From Myxococcaceae bacterium (GTDB lineage: Bacteria > Myxococcota > Myxococcia > Myxococcales > Myxococcaceae): 64,000 nt of DNA. The stretch lies in contig JADGRA010000047.1 of the NCBI GenBank assembly GCA_017881265.1, positions 54,793 through 118,792 of the forward strand, in the 5' to 3' direction. Positions 1-7,949 of this stretch are shown here, in pieces (positions within the stretch are counted from its first letter, which is position 1; every line of letters starts with the position of its first letter). The notes under the pieces are model-generated. The model saw only the letters and a program-made list of their open reading frames with translations. It made no database searches and was not told where the DNA came from. A program made the translations under genes and the position numbers.

Positions 1-100
1 AGCATTCCCCACCGGGTGGGCTAGGCTTACAAGAAGGGGCGCGGCGCCCAGCGCGGGCCCCCCCCGGGGCGCTGGGGGTCCCGGGGCCCTCCTTCTGGCT
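1..100. other. Hairpin-rich leader upstream of pgeF
   Basis: No gene is seen. An 8-bp perfect inverted repeat (CCCAGCGC at 47-54, GCGCTGGG at 69-76) lies inside a larger imperfect one (AGAAGGGGC near 32-40 against the GCCCTCCTTCT near 87-97). It could be the terminator of a gene left of the window or a structured leader. A TAGGCT hexamer at 22-27 resembles the -10-like hexamers seen elsewhere here. Confidence 0.4.
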
Positions 101-841
101 ATGCTCTTCCTCACCTCGTCGGTGTTTGCGGTGCCCCACGGCTTCACGCTGCGGACGGGCGGCGTCTCCCAGGGGCCCATGGCTTCCCTCAACCTGGGCG
201 AGTCGGTGGGCGACCGGCCGGGGCACGTGCAGGAAAACCTGCGCCTGCTCGCCCAGTCCGCGCGGCAGCACCCGGAGCAGCTGGCGACGGTGCGCCAGGT
301 GCACGGGGACCGCGTGGTGCGGGCCGCGCCGGGCGCGGCCGAGGAGGCCGATGCGCTGTGGACGGAGGAGGGCAACGGGGTGTGGGTGGGCGTCAAGTCC
401 GCCGACTGCGTGCCGGTGCTGCTCGCCTCCGCCGACGGCCGCCGGGTCGCCGCGGTGCACTCCGGCTGGCGGGGGACAGCGCTGCGCGTGGCGGCACGGG
501 CGGTGGAGGCGCTGGTGGCCCAAGGCGCGGCCACCTCCACGCTGCGTGCGGCGGTGGGGCCCTGCATCCAGGCCTGTTGCTACGAAGTGGGGCCGGACCT
601 TGCCGAGCGTTTCCGGGCGGACTTCGGCGACGCGGTGGTGCGGCCAGGGGGCACACGTCCCCACCTGGACTTGAGTGGCGCGGTCCGCGCCACCCTGCTG
701 GCTGCAGGCCTGTTGCCCCAGCACGTGGACGTCCAGGCGGCCTGCACCGCGTGCGATGCGGCCCGCTTCTTCTCGCACCGGCGGGACGCCGGCGTGACGG
801 GGCGCCACCTGGCCTTCATCGCGCCGGCGCCGCTTTCTTGA
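101..841 (+). CDS. pgeF: Laccase-domain protein / peptidoglycan editing factor PgeF (YfiH family)
   Basis: The 246-residue protein has the whole YfiH/PgeF (DUF152, multicopper 'polyphenol oxidase') signature: QVHGD at residues 66-70, SADCVP at 100-105, HSGWRGT at 120-126 and GPCI at 153-156. The metal-site His and Cys residues of these motifs are all present. Family members are cytosolic; different members have been described as purine nucleoside-processing enzymes and as a factor that removes wrongly incorporated residues from peptidoglycan precursors, so the in vivo role here is not settled. Length is normal for the family. The ATG at 101 is the first start in frame. A promoter-like element for the next gene overlaps its stop codon. 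Confidence 0.88.
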   Translation: MLFLTSSVFAVPHGFTLRTGGVSQGPMASLNLGESVGDRPGHVQENLRLLAQSARQHPEQLATVRQVHGDRVVRAAPGAAEEADALWTEEGNGVWVGVKSADCVPVLLASADGRRVAAVHSGWRGTALRVAARAVEALVAQGAATSTLRAAVGPCIQACCYEVGPDLAERFRADFGDAVVRPGGTRPHLDLSGAVRATLLAAGLLPQHVDVQAACTACDAARFFSHRRDAGVTGRHLAFIAPAPLS

Positions 842-867
842 CGCTCTTCTTCGGGCCTTCCTATCCT
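838..867 (+). promoter_or_regulatory. Predicted sigma70-type promoter for the TPR lipoprotein
   Basis: TTGACG (838-843) and TATCCT (862-867) are separated by 18 nt and overlap the pgeF stop codon. Transcription would begin near 874. That favours the ATG at 896 over the upstream ATG at 869 as the start of the following gene. Prediction from sequence only. Confidence 0.45.
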
Positions 868-895
868 CATGAGTGCTAGCGGCAACGGCCTCCCC

Positions 896-1672
896 ATGCG
901 TCTTCACATTCTGCCCCTCGTCCTGGCGTGCGGGTGCGCCACTGACGTGGCCAGCAAGGCCGACGTGCGCGCGCTGCAGGAGCAGGTGCAGTCGCTGCAG
1001 CGAGAGAATGTCCAGCTGCTGGGCCGCCTCGACGCGCTGGAGCGCGACCGGGCGGTGTCCACGGCGTCGGCCGTCGCCGCGTCGCCCGCCGCCGTTCCCA
1101 GCCCGGCGCCCGCCGCCGCCGTGCCCGAGGCCGTCCCGGCCTCCCCGCCAGCACTCACTGTGGTGAAGCTGAAGCCGAAGGCGGCGCCGCCGCCGATTGA
1201 CGTACGGACGCCGGTGCAGGAGCCGGACCCGGCGGTGCTGGAGGAATTGGACACCAAGGCCGAGGTGGCCGCCCCGGCCACGGCGCCGAATTCCGCGGAC
1301 CAGGAGTACCAGGCCGCGCTGGAGGCGCTGCGCACCGGCAACGTCAGCGGCGCCATCGACCGGCTGAAGCGCTTCGCCGGCAGCTACCCCAAGCACCCCA
1401 AGGCCGACGACGCCCTGTACTACGCGGCGCTGGGGGAAGTGGGCCGCGGGGAACTGGCGCGCGCGGCCACGCTGCTCGAGTCGGTGGTGCAGCGGTACCC
1501 GGCCGGGGACGTGGTGCAGGACGCAATGCTAAAGCTGGGCGAGGTGCGCGTCCGGCTGCGCCAGACAGCCGAGGCACGCGCCACCTACGCGCTTCTGGTC
1601 CAGAACTTCCCTGGGACGGCCGCCGCCGTCCAGGCGCAGGCCCGCCTGTCGACGCTTTCGAGGAACCCCTGA
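896..1672 (+). CDS. Lipoprotein with coiled coil and C-terminal TPRs (CpoB/YbgF-like)
   Basis: A 258-residue exported protein. The ATG at 896 gives a short hydrophobic signal ending in LVLACGCAT, a likely lipobox. A heptad-type coiled coil follows (ADVRALQEQVQSLQRENVQL, about residues 20-50). Then comes an Ala/Pro-rich linker, and the last ~110 residues hold about three tetratricopeptide repeats with the YbgF pattern ('EYQAALEALRTGNVSGAID', 'ALYYAALGEVGRGELARAA'). Coiled coil plus TPR is the architecture of CpoB, which links peptidoglycan synthesis to the Tol-Pal system. CpoB normally sits beside pal/tol genes, and here a tolQ/tolR set lies only 4 kb downstream. The stop overlaps the next start (TGATG), so the two are probably co-translated. 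Exact function is inferred. Confidence 0.75.
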   Translation: MRLHILPLVLACGCATDVASKADVRALQEQVQSLQRENVQLLGRLDALERDRAVSTASAVAASPAAVPSPAPAAAVPEAVPASPPALTVVKLKPKAAPPPIDVRTPVQEPDPAVLEELDTKAEVAAPATAPNSADQEYQAALEALRTGNVSGAIDRLKRFAGSYPKHPKADDALYYAALGEVGRGELARAATLLESVVQRYPAGDVVQDAMLKLGEVRVRLRQTAEARATYALLVQNFPGTAAAVQAQARLSTLSRNP

Positions 1673-2913
1673 TGAGACTTCCCCTTGCTGTGTGTGTGCT
1701 GCTTCTTGCCGCGTCGGTGCGCGCTCAAACCCCGCCCGTGCCGCCGGCGCCGCCGGCGGACCAAGACACCTCCGAGGCCGCGGGCAAGCCGGTGCAACCG
1801 GGCCCGGAGTCCCCCGCCGCCCCCCCCCCGGCCAACCCATCCCAGCCGCGCACCAAGGCCGACGCCGCGGCGCAGCCGGAGGCCCCGGGGACGACGCACA
1901 CCGTGGTGAAGGGCGACACGCTGTGGGACCTCTCCCAGACGTACCTGGGCAGCCCCTGGTACTGGCCGAAGGTGTGGTCCTACAACCCGCAAATCGCCAA
2001 CCCGCACTGGATTTACCCGGGCAACCGGGTCCGCTTCTATTCGGGCTCGGGCGAGGAGCCTGCGGGCCAGGTGGAGATGGAGACTGAGCCGGGGTCTGTC
2101 GCGCCCGGGGAGGGAGACATCGGCCTGGTCGAGCCGGTGGACGACAACAATGTCGCCATGGTGGGCACCAAGCCCTACCAACCGCAGGTGGGCCGCGAGC
2201 GGCTGCCGCGCGAGGGCTTCGTCACCGACCGGGACCTCGTGAACACCGGGGTGCTGGCCAAAAGCTTCGCCGAGACGGAGATGCTGTCCACCGGCGACAT
2301 CGTCTACCTCACCTTCCGGGACCGGTCGGCCGCGGTGGTGGGCAAGGACTACCTCATCTACCGGCCCAACCGGAAAGTGTACCACCCGCGTAGCGGCAAG
2401 CTGGTGGGCTACCTGACGTCCCTGGTGGGGCAGGCGCGCGTGCTTCAGACGAACGACCCGTACTACGTCCGCGCGCGAATCAGCTATACCTTCGACGCCA
2501 TGTACCGCGGGGACCTCGTCGGCCCGCCAGGCGAGCCGATGGTGCTCACCGGGACCGTGGTGCCCAACACCAACGCGCGGGACCTGCAAGGGGCGGTGGT
2601 GGCGAACCTCAACCCGTACATCACCGTCAACGCCGAGCGCAGCCAGATTGTGGTGGACCTGGGCAGCGCCGACGGCGTGCAGCCGGGCAACACCTTCACC
2701 ATCATCCGCCAGTCCGACCCGCTGGACCAGGGCGTGGACCCCTCGGCGTGGCAGGACACCCGGCTGCCGGTGGAACAAATTGGCCGCTGCATCGCCGCCG
2801 AGGTGAAGGAGCATGCGAGCACCTGCATGCTGACACGCACCATCCGGGAGATTGTCAGCGGCGACCGCATCGTCCTCCTCGCGCCCAGCAAAACCCCCGT
2901 TTCTTCTCGGTAA
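1672..2913 (+). CDS. Exported LysM-domain protein
   Basis: A 413-residue protein with a clear signal peptide (residues 1-18, ending SVRAQ). A Pro/Ala-rich linker follows, then one LysM domain at about residues 76-125 (HTVVKGDTLWDLSQTYLG, with IYPGNRVRFY at its end), which binds peptidoglycan glycan strands. The remaining ~285 residues match nothing I recognise by eye and look like a globular beta-rich domain. The start overlaps the stop of the coiled-coil/TPR lipoprotein by one base, suggesting a two-gene envelope operon. Such LysM proteins are common in Myxococcota and are usually 'hypothetical, LysM peptidoglycan-binding'. Confidence 0.82.
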   Translation: MRLPLAVCVLLLAASVRAQTPPVPPAPPADQDTSEAAGKPVQPGPESPAAPPPANPSQPRTKADAAAQPEAPGTTHTVVKGDTLWDLSQTYLGSPWYWPKVWSYNPQIANPHWIYPGNRVRFYSGSGEEPAGQVEMETEPGSVAPGEGDIGLVEPVDDNNVAMVGTKPYQPQVGRERLPREGFVTDRDLVNTGVLAKSFAETEMLSTGDIVYLTFRDRSAAVVGKDYLIYRPNRKVYHPRSGKLVGYLTSLVGQARVLQTNDPYYVRARISYTFDAMYRGDLVGPPGEPMVLTGTVVPNTNARDLQGAVVANLNPYITVNAERSQIVVDLGSADGVQPGNTFTIIRQSDPLDQGVDPSAWQDTRLPVEQIGRCIAAEVKEHASTCMLTRTIREIVSGDRIVLLAPSKTPVSSR

Positions 2914-2951
2914 TCTCGCCCTTTTTGGGGAGGCCCCGGCGGGTCAGCCGC

Positions 2952-2980
2952 TTGACCGGACTGTCCTTGGTGCTTATGAC
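2952..2980 (+). promoter_or_regulatory. Predicted sigma70 promoter for topA
   Basis: TTGACC (2952-2957), a 17-nt spacer, then TATGAC (2975-2980): the best sigma70-like element in the window. It is the only promoter-like signal in the 292-nt gap before topA. The implied 5' leader is about 215 nt and contains a GGGC-N7-GCCC hairpin near 3043-3057. Confidence 0.55.
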
Positions 2981-3205
2981 AGCCGGCCCCAAGCGGACCC
3001 GGGTCACTTCTATAGAGGTGGCGCCCCCCGGGGACGTCTGAAGGGCTTTTTCGGCCCCCCGACCGCCATGCCCCTCGCTTCCTCCCTCGCCTGTGTCGCC
3101 CACGCCCCGCCGCCGGGGTGCCTAGGCCAGGCGGCGGGCCGGCCTGGACACGCAGTGCGGGGGACTTCGTGCCAACAGACGCAGCGCGAGAGGGTGTGAC
3201 ACACG

Positions 3206-5719
3206 ATGGCTCAGCGAACCAAGAAGGCCACGGCAGAGAAGGCCAAGCCTCCCAAGGCGCAGGTGCGCACTGCCGCCGCCCCGAAGGCCGCCGCGCCAGC
3301 CGCCACCCGGGCGCGCCGCGCGCCGGCGGTACGCCGCAGCTCGGCCAAGACGCTGAGTGCTGCCGCGGCCCCGGCCAAGGCCATTCGGACGTTGGCCACG
3401 GTGAAGGCCGCGCCCGCGGCGCGGCGCCCCGGCGCCCGCTACCTCGTCGTCGTCGAGTCGCCGGCCAAGGCGAAGACCATCAAGAAGTACCTGGGGCCGG
3501 GCTACACGGTGAAGGCTTCGGTGGGCCACATCAAGGACCTCCCGAAGTCGAAGATGGGCGTGGACGTCGAGCATGGTTTCAAGCCCGAGTACGTCGTCAT
3601 CAAGAGCAAGGAGAAGGCCCTCGGTGAGTTGAAGAAGTACGCCGAGAATGCCGACACCGTCTTTCTGGCCACCGACCCCGACCGCGAGGGCGAGGCCATC
3701 GCCTGGCACATCTCCGAGGAGCTGCGCCACCCACACGCGGTGCGCGTCCTCTTCAATGAGATTACGAAGAAGGCCATCCAGGCGGCCATCGCCCAGCCGA
3801 TCGAGCTCGACCGAAGCAAGTACGACTCGCAGCAGACCCGGCGCATCCTCGACCGGCTGGTGGGCTATGAAATCTCCCCCATCCTCTGGGCCAAGGTCCG
3901 CCGTGGCCTGTCCGCCGGCCGCGTCCAGTCGGTGGCGGTCCGCCTGGTGGTGGAGCGCGAGCGGGAGATAAAGGCCTTCGTCCCGGTCGAGTACTGGACG
4001 CTGGACGCCGAGCTCGAAGGCCAGGAGCCGCCGCCCTTCCGCGCCCGCCTTTTGAAGCTGGACGGGCAGAAGGCCGAGGTCAGCGACCGGGCCACGGCCG
4101 AGGGGCTGTTGGCCGAGCTGCGAGGGGCGGAGTTCCGGGTGGCGAAGGTCGACCGGCGCGAGCGCCGGCGCAATGCACCGGCCCCCTTCATCACCAGCAA
4201 GCTGCAGCAGGACGCGGCCAACCGGCTGCACTTCACCGCCAAGAAGACCATGATGCTCGCCCAGCGCCTGTATGAAGGCGTGGAGCTCGGCGAGGAGGGG
4301 CAGGTCGGCCTCATCACCTACATGCGCACCGACTCGGTCCGGCTGTCGGCGGACGCGGTGGAGGCGGTGCGTGGCCTCATCCGCACCCGCTACGGGGCGG
4401 AGGCGCTGCCGGAGGAACCGGTCGTCTTCAAGGGCCGAAAGAGTGCCCAGGATGCGCACGAGGCCATCCGGCCCACCTCGCTCGACTACCCGCCGGAGCG
4501 GGTGAAGCCCTTCCTCGAGCCGGACATGGCCCGGCTGTATGAACTCATCTGGAACCGATTCGTGGCCTGCCAGATGAAGCCCGCGGTGTATGACGCGACG
4601 ACGGCCGACATCTCGGCCGGGCGCGCCACCTTCCGCGCCACCGGCTCGACGCTGAAGTTCGCCGGGTGGCTGGCCGTCTACGGCGAAGTGCCGGTCGACG
4701 AGGAGCCGGAGAAGCGGGAGCCCGGGGAGGAGGCGGAAGTGGAGGCGACCGGGGCCCTGCCGCCGCTGTCGGAGGGGGAACTGCTGACGGTGCGCCAGCT
4801 GCTGCACGAGCAGCACTTCACCCAGCCGCCGCCCCGCTTCACCGAGGCCAGCCTGGTGAAGGAACTGGAAGAGCAGGGGATTGGGCGCCCGTCCACCTAC
4901 GCTGCCATCCTCAGCGTCATCCAGGACAAGAAGTACGTGGAGAAGCTGGAGGGCCGCTTCCACCCGACCGAGCTCGGAAAAATCACCACCGAGGAATTGG
5001 TGAAGCACTTCCCCCACGAGATGGACGTCACCTTCACGGCCGGGATGGAGGAGAAGCTCGACCGGATTAGCGAGGGGGAGGCGAAGTGGAAGACGGTCCT
5101 GCAGGAATTCTGGGACCCCTTCAAGGTGACGCTGGCGCAGGCGGCGGTGCAGATGCGAGACGTCAAGCGCGAGGAGACGCCCACCGACATCGTCTGCGAG
5201 AAGTGCGGCAAGCCCATGTCCATCAAGTGGGGGAAGATGGGCCGCTTCCTCGCCTGCACCGGCTACCCGGAGTGCAAGAGCACCAAGGACTTCAAGGAAG
5301 TCGACGGCAAGGTGGTCCCGGTGGAGGAGCAGCCCACCGACGAGGTGTGCGAGAAGTGCGCACGGCCGATGGTCATCAAGCGGGGCCGCTTCGGCCGCTT
5401 CCTGGCGTGCTCGGGCTACCCGGAGTGCAAGAGTAGCAAGCCCCTGTCCATCGGCGTGGCTTGCCCCACCTGCAAGGTGGGCTACCTGACCGAGCGGCGC
5501 AGCCGGCGGGGCAAGGCCTTCTTCGGCTGCAACCGCTACCCGGACTGCACCTTCGCGGCCTGGGACCGCCCGTTGCCGGAGGCCTGTCCCAGCTGCGCCT
5601 CGCCATACCTGCTGCAGAAGTACAGCAAGCGCGATGGGGCGAGCGTGGTGTGCCCGAACAAGGACTGCGGCTACCGGCGCTCCGTCGACGAGGGCGGGAC
5701 CTCCTCCTCCGCCGCCTGA
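3206..5719 (+). CDS. topA: DNA topoisomerase I (type IA) with basic N-terminal tail
   Basis: The 837-residue enzyme relaxes negative supercoils. The Toprim domain starts at about residue 72 (LVVVESPAKAKTIKKYLG). The catalytic tyrosine is Y372 in LITYMRTDSVRLS. GIGRPSTYA and the rest of the topoisomerase IA core follow. From about residue 664 there are four tetra-cysteine zinc motifs (CEKCGKPM...CTGYPEC, CEKCARPM...CSGYPEC, CPTCKVGY...CNRYPDC, CPSCASPY...CPNKDC). The unusual part is residues 1-70, an Ala/Lys/Arg/Pro-rich low-complexity tail like histone H1, ahead of the conserved start of Toprim. The ATG at 3206 is preceded by GAGAGGG. It lies upstream of the tolQ-like operon but is separated from it by 158 nt. 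Confidence 0.97.
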   Translation: MAQRTKKATAEKAKPPKAQVRTAAAPKAAAPAATRARRAPAVRRSSAKTLSAAAAPAKAIRTLATVKAAPAARRPGARYLVVVESPAKAKTIKKYLGPGYTVKASVGHIKDLPKSKMGVDVEHGFKPEYVVIKSKEKALGELKKYAENADTVFLATDPDREGEAIAWHISEELRHPHAVRVLFNEITKKAIQAAIAQPIELDRSKYDSQQTRRILDRLVGYEISPILWAKVRRGLSAGRVQSVAVRLVVEREREIKAFVPVEYWTLDAELEGQEPPPFRARLLKLDGQKAEVSDRATAEGLLAELRGAEFRVAKVDRRERRRNAPAPFITSKLQQDAANRLHFTAKKTMMLAQRLYEGVELGEEGQVGLITYMRTDSVRLSADAVEAVRGLIRTRYGAEALPEEPVVFKGRKSAQDAHEAIRPTSLDYPPERVKPFLEPDMARLYELIWNRFVACQMKPAVYDATTADISAGRATFRATGSTLKFAGWLAVYGEVPVDEEPEKREPGEEAEVEATGALPPLSEGELLTVRQLLHEQHFTQPPPRFTEASLVKELEEQGIGRPSTYAAILSVIQDKKYVEKLEGRFHPTELGKITTEELVKHFPHEMDVTFTAGMEEKLDRISEGEAKWKTVLQEFWDPFKVTLAQAAVQMRDVKREETPTDIVCEKCGKPMSIKWGKMGRFLACTGYPECKSTKDFKEVDGKVVPVEEQPTDEVCEKCARPMVIKRGRFGRFLACSGYPECKSSKPLSIGVACPTCKVGYLTERRSRRGKAFFGCNRYPDCTFAAWDRPLPEACPSCASPYLLQKYSKRDGASVVCPNKDCGYRRSVDEGGTSSSAA

Positions 5720-5877
5720 GGCACACGCCGCCCTCCTGACTTCTTGACACCTCCGCCTCGAAACGGGACGATTTAGAAGATGGCACCGAGGGACGCCCGC
5801 TTCTCGCGGGGCCGCTTTCACCCGTCTTCCCTGCCCGCGCCCTTGAGCGGCGCTCCCGCTCCGAAAGGAACCATCCG

Positions 5878-6615
5878 TTGGTACTCTCCGCACTGAACCA
5901 CATCTTGGATGTGGTGGTCCTCGCTGCCGCGCCAGTCGCTGGGGGCGGTGTCAAGAACAGCATTGTCCGCTTCTTCCAGGAGGGCGGACCGCTGATGTAC
6001 GTCAACATCTTCTGGATGGCGGTGGCCATCGCCGTCATCGTCGAGCGGATTGTGACGTTGCTGTTCCGCTACAACCTGAATGCCGAGCCCTTCATGGACC
6101 AGATTACGAAGCTGGTCCTTCAGGGCAACGTCGACCGGGCGGTGAAGCTGTGCCGGGCCGCGCCCAACGCGCCCCTGGCGAAGGTCATCAGCGCCGGCCT
6201 CACCCGTGCCAACCGCGGCGAGATGGAGGTGGCCAAGGCGGTGGAGGAGGCCATCCTCGAGCACACCCCGCCCATCCAGACGCGCATCCCCTGGCTGTGG
6301 TCGCTCGCCAACATCGCCACTCTGGTCGGCCTCATCGGCACCATCGTCGGCCTGATTGGGACCTTCCAGGCACTGGGCAACGTGCCGGCCGACCAGAAGC
6401 AGGCCCTGCTCTCCAACGGCATTTCCGAGGCGATGAACAACACCGCCTTCGGGTTGTCCATCGCCGTGACCTGCATCGTCGCCCACCTCTTCCTCTCCTC
6501 GTACGCCAAGCGGATGGTCGACACGGTGGAACTGAGCGCGCTGAAGCTAGAGAACATCCTCTCCCGGCGCGCCGCCGGGGAGACGTCGGCCATGGACTAC
6601 GAGAAGTCGGCCTGA
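5878..6615 (+). CDS. MotA/TolQ/ExbB proton channel protein (AglX-like)
   Basis: A 245-residue membrane protein with three predicted membrane segments: about residues 35-60 (YVNIFWMAVAIAVIVERIV), then after a long cytoplasmic loop about 140-165 (LWSLANIATLVGLIGTIVG), and about 190-215 (TAFGLSIAVTCIVAHLFLS). This is the TolQ/ExbB fold. These proteins form the stator ring that uses proton flow to drive a TolR/ExbD partner. I chose the TTG at 5878 because GAAAGGAA lies 8 nt before it. It is followed by two TolR/ExbD genes with gaps of 4 and 0 nt. In Myxococcus xanthus a topA-linked TolQ/TolR set is, as I recall, the gliding-motility-associated AglX/AglV; the match is inference. General envelope Tol function is the alternative. 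Confidence 0.87.
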   Translation: MVLSALNHILDVVVLAAAPVAGGGVKNSIVRFFQEGGPLMYVNIFWMAVAIAVIVERIVTLLFRYNLNAEPFMDQITKLVLQGNVDRAVKLCRAAPNAPLAKVISAGLTRANRGEMEVAKAVEEAILEHTPPIQTRIPWLWSLANIATLVGLIGTIVGLIGTFQALGNVPADQKQALLSNGISEAMNNTAFGLSIAVTCIVAHLFLSSYAKRMVDTVELSALKLENILSRRAAGETSAMDYEKSA

Positions 6616-6619
6616 CGGG

Positions 6620-7159
6620 ATGGCGTTTTTCTACAGCCGCCGGAAGCTGAAGGTCCGGGACGAGCACGAACTCGGGGAACTGAACATCGTTCCCTACCTG
6701 GACATCCTCATGAACCTCATCATGTTCATGCTGCTGTCTATCACCGGCCTGGCGGCCTTCGGCATCCTCAACGTGAGTGCGCCGAGCTACGGCGGGCCGA
6801 GCGCCGCGGCGCAGGATGACAGCGACAAGCCCAAGCTCTTGCTGTCGGTGCTGGTCTCCAAGAAGGGCTTCTACGTGGCCGGGGCCGGCGGCTTGCTCGG
6901 CCCGCAGACCGGCTCCGTCAACCCGGACGAGGTGCCGCCCACCCTGCCCAAGAATGCCGACGGCACCTACGACTATGCGGCGCTCACCGCGCAGCTGGTG
7001 GGGGTGAAGAAGGAGTTTCCCACCGAGACGAAGGTCATCATCGGCGCCGAGGCGGACATCCCCTATGAAGTCCTGGTGGGCACCATGGATGCGGTGCGGG
7101 AGTCCCCGCCGCCGGACCGCAAGGTGCTGTTCCCCGACGTCACCCTGGGAGCGCTGTAG
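6620..7159 (+). CDS. TolR/ExbD-family protein 1 (AglV-like)
   Basis: A 179-residue protein with a short cytoplasmic N-terminus, one membrane helix (about residues 24-46) and a periplasmic C-terminal domain. LNIVPYLDILMNLIMFMLL carries the essential membrane Asp (D28) that takes protons in the ExbD/TolR family. The periplasmic part ends in a stretch (KVIIGAEADIPYEVLVGTMD) typical of ExbD domains. It begins 4 nt after the tolQ-like gene and its stop directly abuts the next start. Together the three genes make one stator complex. The periplasmic domain has an insertion around 'GAGGLLGPQTGSVNPDEVPP' compared with classical TolR. Confidence 0.87.
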   Translation: MAFFYSRRKLKVRDEHELGELNIVPYLDILMNLIMFMLLSITGLAAFGILNVSAPSYGGPSAAAQDDSDKPKLLLSVLVSKKGFYVAGAGGLLGPQTGSVNPDEVPPTLPKNADGTYDYAALTAQLVGVKKEFPTETKVIIGAEADIPYEVLVGTMDAVRESPPPDRKVLFPDVTLGAL

Positions 7160-7759
7160 ATGGCCGGCCCGCAAGCCCCGGCGGCCGCACCGCTGGACGA
7201 CGAGACGCTGCAGCGGCTGATGTTCCGCAAGGCGATGACGCGCAAGAAGCGCATCGAGCGGGACAACGCGGGCCAAATCCGCGAGCTCAACATCGTCGCG
7301 ATGATGGACATGATGACCATCATCCTGGTCTTCCTGCTCAAGTCCTACACCGCCTCGGCCATCTCCCTCACCCAGTCCGAGGACATCAAGCCTCCCGTCT
7401 CCTCCACCCGGGCCACCCCGCGCGACACGGTGGCCGTCACCATCACGCCCAAGGACATCCTGGTGGGCGACCGGGTGGTGGTGGCCCTGGAACATGGCCA
7501 GGTCCCGCCGGCCGCCCTCAACGGCCGGCTGGTGGTCCCACTCGACCAGGCCCTGCGCAAGGAAGTGGAGAAGCTGAAGTACATCGCCGAGCGCAACCCG
7601 ACCGCCCCCTTCAGCAAGGAATTGTCCGTCATCGGCGACCGCCGCATCCCCTACGACTTGCTCCTCACCGTGCTGTACACCGCCGGGCAGAACGAGCTCG
7701 AGAATTACCGCTTCGTCGTCCTGCAGAAGGAAGCAGGGCCGGGCGAGACCACCAACTGA
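7160..7759 (+). CDS. TolR/ExbD-family protein 2 (AglS/AglV-like)
   Basis: A 199-residue second ExbD/TolR paralogue. The N-terminus is basic and charged for about 40 residues, longer than in its neighbour. RELNIVAMMDMMTIILVFLL follows, with the conserved membrane Asp at D50, and then a periplasmic domain ending VIGDRRIPYDLLLTVLYTAG. Two different TolR-type subunits with one TolQ is the layout of the AglR-AglQ-AglS gliding motor of Myxococcus, in which AglQ and AglS are both TolR-like. A heteromeric stator is therefore likely. It abuts the upstream gene without spacing. A 190-nt gap with no clear gene follows before the next lipoprotein. Confidence 0.87.
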   Translation: MAGPQAPAAAPLDDETLQRLMFRKAMTRKKRIERDNAGQIRELNIVAMMDMMTIILVFLLKSYTASAISLTQSEDIKPPVSSTRATPRDTVAVTITPKDILVGDRVVVALEHGQVPPAALNGRLVVPLDQALRKEVEKLKYIAERNPTAPFSKELSVIGDRRIPYDLLLTVLYTAGQNELENYRFVVLQKEAGPGETTN

Positions 7760-7949
7760 CGGCCCACCGGGCGCACCCGCCAGGGGGCGCTGAGGCGGGC
7801 CCCCAAGCTGCACCTGCCGCCCGGGTGGCAGGCGCCCCAGGGGCGTCCACTCCAGGCCAGGCCATCTCCTCCGGCAAAGGGCTTCCCTGCGTCGAAGAAA
7901 CACCGTTGAATGCCCCGGGCCGCAGTCGGCCACTCGGGGAGGGCGGCAC

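Noticed and set aside
5744..5777. TTGACA upstream of the tolQ-like gene as a promoter
   Set aside because: The -35 is perfect but the best -10 (TTTAGA, 5772-5777) is 22 nt away; no convincing pair.
3122..5893. 923-aa open frame antisense to topA
   Set aside because: Arg/Leu/Val/His-rich with no recognisable domain; it is the mirror of topA codon bias, as are the long antisense frames at 17028-19328, 28246-30567 and 39526-41730.
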